Shown: piece after piece, positions 9,682-19,362 of the stretch
Layout of the letters: the number at the start of each line of letters is the position of its first letter
Numbering within the stretch: position 1 is the stretch's first letter
Origin: Bin80 sp965220365
GTDB lineage: Bacteria; Bacteroidota; Rhodothermia; Rhodothermales; Bin80
Length of the DNA stretch: 64,000 bases
Direction: 5' to 3'
NCBI GenBank assembly: GCA_965220365.1
Contig: OZ244823.1
Location: 2,790,001 to 2,854,000, forward strand
Notes under the pieces: generated by a model
Databases searched by the model: none
The model's input: only the letters and a program-made list of their open reading frames with translations
What the model was told of the DNA's origin: nothing
Program-made: the position numbers and the translations under genes

Positions 9682-10194
9682 TTATGCGGGATCAACGATC
9701 AGCAACGGCTGATCGTATTCAACCGCATCCCCATCACTGACAAGAATTTCCAGAACCGTCCCATCCACTTCTGCTTCCACTTCATTCATCAGCTTCATCG
9801 CCTCTACAATGCACACGGTCTGCCCCTTTTGGATGCGATCCCCAACCTTAACAAATGGATCTGCATCCGGTGCCGGTCTGGCGTAAAAAGTCCCTGGCGT
9901 GGGGGACAGTACAGGTGAACCTTTTGCGACCGGGGATTCTGGCGATGACTCAGATGCGACAGGCGATTGGTTGTCCGGCTGGGCTACATCGGCAACTGGC
10001 ATTGACTCTGCCATAACGACCTGCGCCGGAGCAGCTGCCTGAACCACTGATGATGCATACTTTCGGACGAGGACGCGTACACCGTCTGCCTCAATCTCGA
10101 CCTCCGCTGCCTCACTTTCGGATGCCATTGAAATCAACTCTCGAATACGATCAAAATCCCTCTTGGACCAGTTTTTGGAAAAGAATTTAGGCAC
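9682..10194 (-). CDS. accB: Biotin carboxyl carrier protein of acetyl-CoA carboxylase
   Basis: The 170-residue BCCP has the biotinyl domain at its C-terminus, with the biotinylation motif VEAMKLMNEVEAE and acceptor Lys134. Residues ~48-100 form a low-complexity Ala/Pro/Ser linker, as usual in AccB. The N-terminal helix (FDRIRELISMASESEAAEVEIEADG) is the conserved dimerisation region. It lies between efp (30 bp upstream) and accC (13 bp downstream), the common efp-accB-accC arrangement. Confidence 0.96.
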   Translation of the reverse strand: MPKFFSKNWSKRDFDRIRELISMASESEAAEVEIEADGVRVLVRKYASSVVQAAAPAQVVMAESMPVADVAQPDNQSPVASESSPESPVAKGSPVLSPTPGTFYARPAPDADPFVKVGDRIQKGQTVCIVEAMKLMNEVEAEVDGTVLEILVSDGDAVEYDQPLLIVDPA

Positions 10195-10224
10195 TTACTT
10201 AATGGTTACTTCTTGATGAATAGG

Positions 10225-10791
10225 CTACTCTGTAACCCGTGTAATATAGTCTCCCGTGTCCGTATTGACCCGAACTAGGTCCCCCTCCGAGATAAAGAGT
10301 GGAACGTTGACCGTGGCTCCACTCTCCAGTTTTGCCGGTTTTGTAGCTCCGGTCGCTGTATCTCCCCGAACACCGGGATCCGACTGAGTCACCCGCAATT
10401 CCACACTCTTGGGAATTTCAGCCAGGAGAGGCTCTTCGGTTTCTGCATGAAATAAAATATCAATCGCGCCTCCTTCCTTTAGAAATTCCCGTTTTTCCAC
10501 ATTTTCGGCGGGTAACGAAAACTGCTCATAATCCTGCATATTCATGAAATGCATCCCAAATGCGTCTTCGTACAGGAATTGGTGTTCCCGGCGCTCAATC
10601 CGTGCACCTTTTACCTTCTCACCTGCCCGGAATGTCTTGTCTACCACGCGCCCGGTTCGCACATTCTTAAGTGTCGTCCGAACGAAAGCTCCTCCTTTAC
10701 CGGGCTTGACGTGCTGGAATTTGACGATCTGCCACAACTCACCCGCAATTTGCATGGTAAAGCCATTCCGGAAGTCTGTCGTATCTGCCAT
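10225..10791 (-). CDS. efp: Elongation factor P
   Basis: EF-P binds stalled ribosomes between the P and E sites and restores peptide bond formation at polyproline stretches. The three-domain 188-residue length is standard. The KOW-like N-domain loop reads VKPGKGGAFVR, with Lys32 at the tip position that carries beta-lysyl or other modifications in some bacteria. The EF-P signature VELRVTQSDPGVRGDTA is intact. The presence of Lys rather than Arg argues against EarP-type rhamnosylation; whether this Lys is modified cannot be read here. It is 30 bp upstream of accB and 87 bp downstream of bshB1. Confidence 0.97.
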   Translation of the reverse strand: MADTTDFRNGFTMQIAGELWQIVKFQHVKPGKGGAFVRTTLKNVRTGRVVDKTFRAGEKVKGARIERREHQFLYEDAFGMHFMNMQDYEQFSLPAENVEKREFLKEGGAIDILFHAETEEPLLAEIPKSVELRVTQSDPGVRGDTATGATKPAKLESGATVNVPLFISEGDLVRVNTDTGDYITRVTE

Positions 10792-10878
10792 GACTCTTGC
10801 TACGACGCGTGGATCGCGAAAATATAGGGAATTCTACGCTACCTACGCCCTATTGTACTGGCATAATGCCCCTGTTGC

Positions 10879-11619
10879 CTACTGAAAGGATGCCTCTAAG
10901 TGTAAAAATGCACTGAGATCCGAAACTCCCAGCGTCCCGTTATACTGAAATGGTTCTCCATACGTGCAACCAGCTAGCTGCCCGTACGTGCGGGCACGCG
11001 CCTCGATCCACTCAAAAAATTGAGGATCGGAAATATAGGTTTCTGGCTCGTCGCTGTGCTCCTTATACGCTGGACTGTGGATCTGGGAGCCATAACAACG
11101 AAGTGCTTCGGTACGCTTCTTCCATGTACTGGTCACATCAACAACAAAATCCGGCTCAAAATGCCGCACTTCCGCAAAGTACAATAAATGCTGAGGGCGC
11201 CAAGGCAGGGCATCCACACTCTGATCCAATTTTTCTAACCCGGCATAGTAACATGCATTACAAACAAGATCATGTGCAGCCACATGATCTGGATGTCGGC
11301 ATACCTCGGGATGCGTCATTACGATACGGGGCCGCCATTTGCGTAGAACGCGAATGAGGGTGCTCAACCCATCGGACGTAATGCTGCCATCGGGCAGCCC
11401 AAGGTTTTCACGTACGGAGAGTCCGAGGATTGATGCCGCCTCACTTGCCTCTCTGGCTCTCAGTTCTGGTGTCCCTCTCGTGCCCAATTCACCGCGAGTC
11501 AAATCTACGACACCAACCCGAAGCCCCTGCATCACCGACAAAATCAAGGTCCCCCCTGCCGCTAATTCGACATCATCTGGATGTGCGGCAATCGCCATTA
11601 TATCCAATTGCTCCGGCAT
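10879..11619 (-). CDS. bshB1: Bacillithiol biosynthesis N-acetylglucosaminyl-malate deacetylase
   Basis: BshB1 removes the acetyl group from GlcNAc-malate in the synthesis of bacillithiol, a low-molecular-weight thiol of Firmicutes and many Bacteroidota-type bacteria. The LmbE-like zinc site is visible: AHPDDVE near the N-terminus and HPDHVAAHDLV further on. The ELGTRGTPELRAREASEAA segment is characteristic of BshB1 as opposed to other PIG-L enzymes. The 246-residue length fits. Its ATG overlaps the leuS stop codon in a TAATG junction, implying translational coupling. The glycosyltransferase bshA and ligase bshC are not in the window. Confidence 0.9.
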   Translation of the reverse strand: MPEQLDIMAIAAHPDDVELAAGGTLILSVMQGLRVGVVDLTRGELGTRGTPELRAREASEAASILGLSVRENLGLPDGSITSDGLSTLIRVLRKWRPRIVMTHPEVCRHPDHVAAHDLVCNACYYAGLEKLDQSVDALPWRPQHLLYFAEVRHFEPDFVVDVTSTWKKRTEALRCYGSQIHSPAYKEHSDEPETYISDPQFFEWIEARARTYGQLAGCTYGEPFQYNGTLGVSDLSAFLHLEASFQ

Positions 11620-14216
11620 TACTTTGCAGCGACCAGATTAAGAATACGCCCGGGCACATAAATTTCCCGGCGGGGAGGGTTTTCTCCCAGGAATCGTTGA
11701 ACATTTGGTTCCAGCATTGCCGCCCGAATGACCTCTTTCTTATTTGCTTCTGGTGCAATACGGATGGTCGCCCGAACCCGACCGTTCACCTGTACCGGTA
11801 AATCAACCACCTCCTCGGTCAGATATTCCTGCTTGAGTTCCGGCCAGGGGGCATAGGCCAATGTGTCCTTATACCCAAAGCGTGACCACAATTCTTCTGC
11901 AATGTGAGGTGCAAACGGGGCAAGCAAAAGGACAAATGGCTCTGCAACCTTGCGAGGGACATCTTTCCACTTGAACGCTGCATTCACAAACTCCATTAAG
12001 GCAGCGATGGCGGTGTTCATGCGTAGCTCTTCAATATCACTTGTCACACGGTCAATCGTCTGATGCAGGACGCGTAGTTGATTCTGATCAGGTTCTTTCT
12101 CGCTCGGAGGGTTTTCCGTGATCAGCCGCCATGCACGACTGAGAAATCGGAAGGTCCCGTAAACTCCACGGGTGCTCCACGGCTTTACCTGCTCCAGTGG
12201 ACCCATAAACATCTCATAGAGCCGGAATGCATCTGCACCATACTGCTCAATGATCTCATCAGGGTTGATCACATTCCCACGACTCTTGCTCATCTTGAAT
12301 GCGCGCACATCCAACTGAATATCCGGTGCATCACTCAATACAAAATATTCCATATTTTTCGCGACTTTATCCTCGTCGATTTGAATCGCTTCTACGGTTG
12401 CATCTGTATAGATTTCTTTCCCGTTAGTCACATTTTCGGCACTGACCCATTTTCCTGTCGTGATGTCCTTCCAAGCGGTGTATTCAAGTTCACCCAGAAT
12501 CATTCCCTGATGAACGAGTTTTGCAAAAGGCTCTGGCGTTGAGACCACGCCGGCATCGTATAGCACCATATGCCAGAATCGGGCATAAAGCAGGTGAAGG
12601 ACCGCATGTTCTGCTCCGCCGATATAGAGATCCACTGGCATCCAGTACTTTTCCAATTCTGGATCAACGAGCCGTTCCGTATTGTGTGGATCAATGTAGC
12701 GCAAAAAGTACCAGCAGGATCCTGCCCATTGGGGCATTGTATTGGTCTCGCGTCTGGCTAAATTACCCGTATCGGGATTCGTGGTCGTCAGCCAATCTTT
12801 AGCCAAAGCAAGGGGGCCTTCCGGCGTTCCGCTTGGCTTAAATTCGTCCAATTCGGGCAGATTGATGGGGAGCACATTCTCTGGCAACGCCTGTACTTTT
12901 TCACTCTCGAAAATCATCGGGATTGGTTCGCCCCAATAACGCTGCCTGGAAAAAAGCCAGTCGCGCAACTTATAATTTACTTTGCGACGTCCTACATCGT
13001 GCTCTTCAAGCCAGTCAATAATTCGTGCTTTTGCATCCTCAATATGGAGCCCATCTAGAAAGTCGCTGTTGATGGCTACACCATCTCCCGTATAAGCTAG
13101 TCCTGTAAATTCAGTAGGCGGCTGAACCGTACGCCGAATGGGGAGATCATATTTTGCCGCAAACGCCCAGTCGCGCTCATCCTGACCTGGAACTGCCATG
13201 ATCGCTCCTGTCCCATAGGAATACAGTACATAGTCTGCGATCCATATTGGGATTTTTTCTTTGCTTGCAGGATTTATGGCATATGCCCCTGTGAATACCC
13301 CCGTCTTCTCTTTCTGAAGTTCCGTCCGTTCCAGATCGCTTTTATGGGACGCCAACTCCTTGTAATTCTGGACTTCATCAAGCTGAGCTTCCGTAGAAAT
13401 CTGATCTACCATTGGATGTTCAGGAGCGAGTACCATATAGGTTGCTCCAAAGATCGTATCAGGGCGCGTGGTGTAAACTCGAATCTTGGCATCTTCCATT
13501 CCCTGAACTGGGAAGTCAATATCTGCTCCTTCACTGCGCCCGATCCAGTTGCGCTGCATTTCCTTCGTGCTGACGGGCCAGTCCGTCTGTTCAAGCCCAT
13601 CCAACAGCCTTTCCGCATATTCGGTGATACGCAAGACCCATTGACGCAGCATCCGTTTCTCGCAAGGATACCCGCCGATATCGCTCTTCCCATCTACAAC
13701 CTCTTCATTCGCGAGTGTTGTCCCCAATTCTTCACACCACCACACAGGCACCTTTGCCTCGTACGCAAGCCCCCGCTCAAACAACTTCAGAAAGATCCAC
13801 TGTGTCCATTTGAAATAACTTGGATCTGTCGTATCAACCTCTCGATCCCAGTCGTAGGAGAACCCCAGGGATTTTAGCTGCTTCCTGAACCGGGTAATAT
13901 TCCGCTCGGTCGTAACGCGTGGGTGTGTCCCCGTTCGAAGTGCGTACTGCTCGGCAGGAAGTCCAAAGGCATCCCACCCAATCGGGTGCAGGACATTGAA
14001 CCCGCACATCCGCTTGTACCGTGCGACAATATCTGTCGCGGTGTATCCTTCGGGATGCCCCACATGCAACCCTGCCCCGCTGGGATAGGGAAACATATCC
14101 AGTACATAGTACTTGGGTTTGGACATATCTACCGTAGTCGGTGTACGAAATGTCTTATTCGATTCCCAATACGCCTGCCACTGGCTTTCAATTTCCCGAA
14201 AAGGGTATACCGCCAT
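11619..14216 (-). CDS. leuS: Leucyl-tRNA synthetase
   Basis: LeuRS charges tRNA-Leu in the cytoplasm. The class I signature HVGH is at residues 51-54 and KMSKS is at 641-645. The CP1 editing domain between them contains the TRPDTIFG motif. The C-terminal anticodon-binding and LeuRS-specific regions are present and the total of 865 residues is typical. It is the first gene after dnaJ on the minus strand, with a ~100-bp gap (14217-14319) that could hold a promoter. It is coupled to bshB1 by a TAATG overlap. Confidence 0.98.
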   Translation of the reverse strand: MAVYPFREIESQWQAYWESNKTFRTPTTVDMSKPKYYVLDMFPYPSGAGLHVGHPEGYTATDIVARYKRMCGFNVLHPIGWDAFGLPAEQYALRTGTHPRVTTERNITRFRKQLKSLGFSYDWDREVDTTDPSYFKWTQWIFLKLFERGLAYEAKVPVWWCEELGTTLANEEVVDGKSDIGGYPCEKRMLRQWVLRITEYAERLLDGLEQTDWPVSTKEMQRNWIGRSEGADIDFPVQGMEDAKIRVYTTRPDTIFGATYMVLAPEHPMVDQISTEAQLDEVQNYKELASHKSDLERTELQKEKTGVFTGAYAINPASKEKIPIWIADYVLYSYGTGAIMAVPGQDERDWAFAAKYDLPIRRTVQPPTEFTGLAYTGDGVAINSDFLDGLHIEDAKARIIDWLEEHDVGRRKVNYKLRDWLFSRQRYWGEPIPMIFESEKVQALPENVLPINLPELDEFKPSGTPEGPLALAKDWLTTTNPDTGNLARRETNTMPQWAGSCWYFLRYIDPHNTERLVDPELEKYWMPVDLYIGGAEHAVLHLLYARFWHMVLYDAGVVSTPEPFAKLVHQGMILGELEYTAWKDITTGKWVSAENVTNGKEIYTDATVEAIQIDEDKVAKNMEYFVLSDAPDIQLDVRAFKMSKSRGNVINPDEIIEQYGADAFRLYEMFMGPLEQVKPWSTRGVYGTFRFLSRAWRLITENPPSEKEPDQNQLRVLHQTIDRVTSDIEELRMNTAIAALMEFVNAAFKWKDVPRKVAEPFVLLLAPFAPHIAEELWSRFGYKDTLAYAPWPELKQEYLTEEVVDLPVQVNGRVRATIRIAPEANKKEVIRAAMLEPNVQRFLGENPPRREIYVPGRILNLVAAK

Positions 14217-14319
14217 TTCTCAATTAGGGGCTTACAAAGCTACAACTGCAAAGTGCTCTCCAAGGATTGCGGAGTCGGTCGTGAATATACTGTTTTATTG
14301 CTTCCGCTCTGGATTTACC

Positions 14320-15474
14320 TTACGCGAAGGCGTCTTTTACTTTCGAAAAGAACGATTTATTCTTACCTGTCTGCTCCGGTTGGAATGCATTGGAGTCCCG
14401 AAGTTTTTCTAACGCCTTTTTATCCGAATCAGAGAGGTTCTGTGGTGTCCACACACGAATTCGAACCAGTTGATCACCTTTTCTGGAGCCTCTGAGTTGG
14501 CCTAATCCCCGCCCCTGCATGCGCAGAACCTTGCCGGACTGGGTTCCTGGAGCAATCTTGACACTCGCCCGCCCCGTCAGAGTCGGCACCTCAATGTCTG
14601 TCCCCAATGCTGCATCGGGAAAAGAAATCTCCATATTGTAAATCAAATCACTGCCTCTGCGGACAAAATGCTCGTGCGCTTTTTCACGAATCTCAATCCG
14701 CAGGTCTCCTGATCTTCCTCCGCGAGCCCCACAGTGACCCTGACCACGCAAGTTGATGACCATTCCATCCTCAACACCAGCAGGCACTTTCACTTTTATG
14801 GATGACTCTCCATCCAGCCGCCCCTCCCCTCGACATTCCGGGCATTTTTCCTCAATAATCTGCCCTTCGCCTCGACACCTTCCACACTCGGACACGCTCA
14901 CAAACTGGCCCATTGGTGTTTGCCGTACTCGGCGCTCTTCCCCAGACCCATTACAGACACTGCACACTTTTAATTGGCTGGGTCCCCCCTTTGCGCCACT
15001 CCCTTCACAGGTCCGGCATGGGGTCAATCGGCGAACTTTTACACGCTTTTCTGTCCCTTCTGCAATCTCCTCCAATGTCAGGGCCAACTGTTGAGCGATG
15101 GTAGCCCCTGGCTGTCCCTTTTCCCTTGTACGTCGGCGCCCTCCTCCAAAGAAGTCATCAAACACTCCCCCTCCTGATCCTCCGAAGATATCACTGAACG
15201 CACTGAAAATATCATTCACATCACTAAACCCTGGCTGCCCACCTCCACCGGATCCGCGTAAACCAGCTTCACCGTAACGATCATAAACCTCACGCTTCTT
15301 CTGATCGCTCAACACCTCGTACGCTACCGCTGCCTCTTTGAAGCGGGCCTCCGCCGCTTTATCACCTGGATTTCGATCTGGGTGATTTTTTAATGCTTCC
15401 TTGCGATAGGCTTTTTTGATTTCCTCTGAGGACGCATCACGGTTCACACCCAAAATTTCGTAGTAATCACTCAT
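14320..15474 (-). CDS. dnaJ: Chaperone DnaJ (Hsp40)
   Basis: DnaJ stimulates DnaK ATPase and delivers substrates. The J domain occupies residues 1-70 with HPD at 31-33. A Gly/Phe-rich linker follows (GGSGGGVFDDFFGGG). Four CxxCxGxG zinc-binding repeats come next (CRTCEGSG, CSVCNGSG, CGRCRGEG, CPECRGEG), then the C-terminal substrate-binding domains. The 384-residue length is standard for type I DnaJ. Its start overlaps the grpE stop by 4 bp (ATGA). With hrcA and grpE upstream it forms an hrcA-grpE-dnaJ heat-shock operon; dnaK is elsewhere. Confidence 0.98.
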   Translation of the reverse strand: MSDYYEILGVNRDASSEEIKKAYRKEALKNHPDRNPGDKAAEARFKEAAVAYEVLSDQKKREVYDRYGEAGLRGSGGGGQPGFSDVNDIFSAFSDIFGGSGGGVFDDFFGGGRRRTREKGQPGATIAQQLALTLEEIAEGTEKRVKVRRLTPCRTCEGSGAKGGPSQLKVCSVCNGSGEERRVRQTPMGQFVSVSECGRCRGEGQIIEEKCPECRGEGRLDGESSIKVKVPAGVEDGMVINLRGQGHCGARGGRSGDLRIEIREKAHEHFVRRGSDLIYNMEISFPDAALGTDIEVPTLTGRASVKIAPGTQSGKVLRMQGRGLGQLRGSRKGDQLVRIRVWTPQNLSDSDKKALEKLRDSNAFQPEQTGKNKSFFSKVKDAFA

Positions 15475-16085
15475 TGCGCATCCGCTTCAGCGGGAACCCC
15501 TGATGCAATCCCCACAATCACCTTTGCATGTCTGAGTACCAGATCCCCCAAACAATACCCCGCTTGGCTTTCATACAGTATCTGTCCATCTTCTTTGCCT
15601 TCAGGGGCAGGTGCCTGTCCCACCGCCTCATGAAGATGTTCATCGAACACCACCCCAACGGTCTGAATCCGTTTGAGTCCCAGTTTCTCAAGTTCACCAA
15701 GAAAATTCTCGAATACAAGATTAATTCCCGACTGTAAGGACGAGAAGGCATTGTCTTCTGATTCAGCTTCTGCGGCCGCAGCCAAGGATCGCTCCAGATC
15801 ATCCAGAATCGGCAGCAGCGTTCGAATCACACCAGCTTTTGCACGGAGCGACCAGTCAGTGCGCTGATTCTCCATGCGTCGACGATAATTGGCAAACTCG
15901 GCTGCAACCCGGAGCCGCTGATCTTTCTCCGCAGCCAGCTCTTCGGCGCACTGAGTGAGAGGGTCCTCTAGGATCTCGGAACCATTGACGGATCCTCCAC
16001 CACTCTGAGACTCGTTTTCACTCGGCTCAGAGGGCACCGATTCCCCAAGGGATTCGTCTTTTTCCTCCGAAAATTCTTCAGCCAT
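15471..16085 (-). CDS. grpE: Nucleotide exchange factor GrpE
   Basis: GrpE releases ADP from DnaK. From the ATG at 16085 the protein is 204 residues. It has an acidic, Ser/Glu-rich N-terminal tail, a long coiled-coil (LAAEKDQRLRVAAEFANYRRR) and a C-terminal beta domain ending with HAKVIVG preceded by VVFDEHLHEAVGQ, the conserved DnaK-contact region. An ORF extension to 16130 is possible but would overlap hrcA more deeply. The chosen start overlaps the hrcA end by 8 bp, and grpE overlaps dnaJ by 4 bp. Confidence 0.96.
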   Translation of the reverse strand: MAEEFSEEKDESLGESVPSEPSENESQSGGGSVNGSEILEDPLTQCAEELAAEKDQRLRVAAEFANYRRRMENQRTDWSLRAKAGVIRTLLPILDDLERSLAAAAEAESEDNAFSSLQSGINLVFENFLGELEKLGLKRIQTVGVVFDEHLHEAVGQAPAPEGKEDGQILYESQAGYCLGDLVLRHAKVIVGIASGVPAEADAQ

Positions 16086-17184
16086 TCGTATGTACTTGTT
16101 GTCTTGAACCTGTAATGGCGGGCCGATCAAGCAGAGACGCCATCGTTTCTACGAGAGAAATCGCGCGACCATAATCCATGCGCATCGGGCCGAGTAATCC
16201 AACCGTTCCCGTACTCTGCCCCACGTTATACCGCGCAGTCACAATGGAATAAGGGCTTACGGTTTCATCCTGAATTTCACTGCCAATCCCCACGGACACC
16301 CAGTGATTGGTGTCCAGTTGACTGCCGGGTGCCTGTTCAAAGAGCCGAACGACGTATCCCTCGTCCTCAATGAGATCGATGAGTTGCCGTACCTCATTCG
16401 TACTCTGAAATTCCGGCTGTGCGAGGAGTCCTCGCGTTCCTGAATGGGTCAGTCGACCTTTTACTGGATCACTGAACAGTACTGCCGACTCATTGAGAAT
16501 CAGCTGGACAATCCCGGTCGGGTCATGATCCAGATCTTTCGTTCGCGCAACATAGTCCCGCCGAATTTCCTCAAGTCGCAAGCCTGCTAGTCGTTCATTC
16601 AAAATTGATACAATCCGATCCAGATCCTCACGCCGGATCTCCATATTCGTCTCATAAACAATCGTTTTCACCAGGAGGCTCCGCACACTGATCACGATCA
16701 TAATATTGGACTCGGAAAGTTGCACCACATCCAGTCGTTCCAGCACACCGGTTGAAATTTTTGGGCTGAGAACCACACCCAGAAGGTTGGACATGCGCCC
16801 CAGTAAACGGGAGGTCTCCCGGAAAAGCGTGTCTGCATCCCCCATGAGCCGATCCAGCCTTTCGTTGAGCAGTTGCTGCTCCTGTACGGATAATTCCGGG
16901 GTTCCCATCAACTCATTCACAAACGCACGATATCCCAGCTCCGTCGGCATGCGTCCGGCAGATCTGTGCGGGGGTCTGAGATATCCCTGCTCTTCCAGAT
17001 CAGATAGTGTATTGCGAACAGTGGCCGCACTCAGACCTAGAGAAGACTGCTTAGCCAGCTTTCGGGATCCCACTGGTCCCGCGGTATCAATAAAATTACG
17101 CACAACCAGACGCAGGATCGCACGTTCACGATCCGTCAGTCTTGAGGATGCCTCCCCATGATATGTGGACCTGGGTTTACTCAT
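16078..17184 (-). CDS. hrcA: Heat-inducible transcription repressor HrcA
   Basis: HrcA represses class I heat-shock operons by binding the CIRCE inverted repeat and needs GroEL for activity. From the ATG at 17184 the protein is 368 residues. It has an N-terminal winged helix (LTDRERAILRLVVRNFIDTAGPVGSRKL, then SAATVRNTLSDLEEQGYL) and the family segment HRSAGRMPTELGYRAFV. The C-terminal GAF-like domain ends with a LGPMRMDYGRAISLVE motif. The longer ORF to 17265 has no supporting homology. No CIRCE sequence was recognised in the 175-bp divergent region to sppA. Confidence 0.95.
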   Translation of the reverse strand: MSKPRSTYHGEASSRLTDRERAILRLVVRNFIDTAGPVGSRKLAKQSSLGLSAATVRNTLSDLEEQGYLRPPHRSAGRMPTELGYRAFVNELMGTPELSVQEQQLLNERLDRLMGDADTLFRETSRLLGRMSNLLGVVLSPKISTGVLERLDVVQLSESNIMIVISVRSLLVKTIVYETNMEIRREDLDRIVSILNERLAGLRLEEIRRDYVARTKDLDHDPTGIVQLILNESAVLFSDPVKGRLTHSGTRGLLAQPEFQSTNEVRQLIDLIEDEGYVVRLFEQAPGSQLDTNHWVSVGIGSEIQDETVSPYSIVTARYNVGQSTGTVGLLGPMRMDYGRAISLVETMASLLDRPAITGSRQQVHTNG

Positions 17185-17359
17185 GGATAATCTCAGTCGC
17201 AAAATCCTTGCCGCATCAACAAAGTACAAACCAGCCTGATAAAGACTGTCATTATGTCCGATCAAGCCCGCTGGGTGCCGTCTGGTTCATGTGCGGTTCC
17301 CATATGACGCAACCGTACGCCACCTACCGCGTATTTCCTACTCTACTTCCTTAAATCCG

Positions 17360-19135
17360 ATGCGTTTCTTTTCGACCCTTATTGCCAGTGTTCTTGGATC
17401 ACTTATTGCCGTTTGTATCCTGATTTTTCTTGGTAGCCTGATTATGGCGGGAATCATTGCATCCGCAGTTTCCACTACCGAAGCCCCCATTTCATCAGAA
17501 TCCGTGCTGGTGTTGCAGCTTTCAGGCCCTATTCAAGAGTCTGGTGCAGCAGATCCGATCTATGAACTCTTTGATCTACCACAACCTCAGAGTCTTAACC
17601 AGATTAGGACCTCCCTCAAGAATGCTGCGACCGATGAGCGTATTGAAGCGGTGTGGCTCAAGCCACAGGGAGCCATCGCAGGATGGCCGACACTCCTGGA
17701 AATCAGACAATCCCTGCTTGAATTCAAAGAAAGCGGCAAACCCATCGTGGCCTCTGCATCCGGGGACTTTGCAATGCGTGAATCGGACTATTTCCTCGCA
17801 TCTGCTGCGGACAGTATCTATGCTTCCCCGAGGGCCTTTTTTGAATTCAATGGCTTCTACTTGGGTGTATCCTTTTATAAGGGACTCCTTGACAAACTGA
17901 ATATCGAACCGACAGTCTTGCGGGTTGGGAGCTATAAAGGAGGCATTGAACCTTACACACGCGAAAACCTGTCAAGCGAAAACCGAGCACAGTTAACCGC
18001 CGTGCTTGAGAATTGGGACCAACTCATGACCCGTACAATTGCTCAGGCGCGGGATCTGAGTACTGAGGAAGTTGCAAGCCTTATGGGAGCGGGAGAGCTC
18101 CTGACTACCGAAGATGCATATGCATCTGGGCTCCTTGATGGATTACTGCAAAGTGAAGAGGTGGAGTCGCGTATCCGTGAATTGACTGGCATGGAGGGCA
18201 GGCTCAGAACCAGCAGCTTGTCCCGCTACGCTCCCTCAATACCCAGATCATCGTCCAGCCATGACAGCACGATTGGGATTATGTATGCATCCGGCACCAT
18301 CATGAGTGGTAGCAGTAGTGATTTGAATGGAATCCTCGGGGCCGTCAGTTTCCAGAAAGCCATGAAAGATTTCCGAGAGGATGACGATGTCAAGGCGGTC
18401 GTACTGCGGATTGACTCACCCGGCGGCAGCGCCACTGCCAGCGAATCCATGTGGCAGGCAGTCAAGGAAACGACGAAGGAAAAACCGGTCATTATTTCCA
18501 TGGGAGACCTTGCTGCGTCCGGTGGCTACTGGCTCGCAACAGCGGGGGACACGATTGTGGCTTCTCCTCACACAGTGACCGGTTCCATAGGTGTCTATGG
18601 CATGCACTTCAGTATTGGCCAGATGCTCGAAACCAAATTGGGCATTACCTCAGACCGGGTAGCTACCAGTGACTACGCGGATATGTTTTCCGGGATGCGC
18701 CCCCTTCGTCCTTCCGAGCGTGCACTGTTTGAGCGCTCTCTGAACGAAACTTACTCCACTTTTCTTGAGCGCGTTTCTGAGAATCGAGACATGTCGGTTG
18801 AGGCTGTTCATGAAGTGGCCCAGGGCCGGATATGGACTGGAGAGGCTGCCCTGGAAGCTGGACTGATTGACAAACTTGGGAACCTTGATGATGCGGTCGC
18901 CCTCGCCGCCGAGATGGCAAACCTAGAGGAAGGTGCCTATCGAATCAAACAATTACCCGTTCCAGAGACCTTGATGGATCAATACCTAGAACTCTTTCTG
19001 GCACGGATCCAATCCTTTATGGAATCACCAATTGAGGCGCAACTTCGTGCAGAAGCTCGTCTAATCGAGGAAGCGGCTCAGTTGCAGGGAGTTCCCATTG
19101 CGCGCTTGCCTTTGGATATAAAGGGTTATGACTGA
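17360..19135 (+). CDS. sppA: Signal peptide peptidase SppA, 67-kDa type
   Basis: SppA is a membrane-anchored serine protease that degrades cleaved signal peptides at the periplasmic face. From the ATG at 17360 (591 residues) there is one N-terminal membrane span. Two tandem ClpP-like domains follow. The Ser/Lys dyad fits: Lys193 in GSYKGGIEPYTR and Ser387 in DLAASGGYW. The length and duplicated domain organisation match the E. coli-type enzyme rather than the short SppA36K. The ORF could extend to 17291, but that would precede the membrane anchor with an unlikely leader. It is divergent from hrcA. A 57-bp piece of its 3' part recurs downstream at 20107-20163. Confidence 0.93.
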   Translation: MRFFSTLIASVLGSLIAVCILIFLGSLIMAGIIASAVSTTEAPISSESVLVLQLSGPIQESGAADPIYELFDLPQPQSLNQIRTSLKNAATDERIEAVWLKPQGAIAGWPTLLEIRQSLLEFKESGKPIVASASGDFAMRESDYFLASAADSIYASPRAFFEFNGFYLGVSFYKGLLDKLNIEPTVLRVGSYKGGIEPYTRENLSSENRAQLTAVLENWDQLMTRTIAQARDLSTEEVASLMGAGELLTTEDAYASGLLDGLLQSEEVESRIRELTGMEGRLRTSSLSRYAPSIPRSSSSHDSTIGIMYASGTIMSGSSSDLNGILGAVSFQKAMKDFREDDDVKAVVLRIDSPGGSATASESMWQAVKETTKEKPVIISMGDLAASGGYWLATAGDTIVASPHTVTGSIGVYGMHFSIGQMLETKLGITSDRVATSDYADMFSGMRPLRPSERALFERSLNETYSTFLERVSENRDMSVEAVHEVAQGRIWTGEAALEAGLIDKLGNLDDAVALAAEMANLEEGAYRIKQLPVPETLMDQYLELFLARIQSFMESPIEAQLRAEARLIEEAAQLQGVPIARLPLDIKGYD

Positions 19136-19195
19136 CACACGCGGGTGCTTGCAGAGTTCGACTGTTCTTCTGCGATGATCCTGCTATTTCGGGGA

Positions 19196-19237
19196 ATGGC
19201 TATGCTGGATTTCCCGATGGCTATGCTGGATTTCCCG
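19196..19237. repeat. Perfect 21-bp tandem repeat, two units
   Basis: Bases 19196-19216 and 19217-19237 are identical 21-mers beginning ATGGCTATGCTGG. They lie in the 227-bp spacer between sppA and the beta-barrel gene. The rest of this spacer has no recognisable gene. A regulatory function is not evident. Confidence 0.9.
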
Positions 19238-19362
19238 TGGGTGCAACTTTCTTCTTCCCCTTGTAGTTAGCACTACATCGTTACCTCTGGTATGGTTGTT
19301 GCGCCTAGCCACCGAAAGCAATTTTCTTCCTCCTTTTGGACTTATAGCTCACATCTAGATAC

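Noticed and set aside
17185..17359. CIRCE operator upstream of hrcA
   Set aside because: Neither half of the TTAGCACTC-N9-GAGTGCTAA consensus was found.
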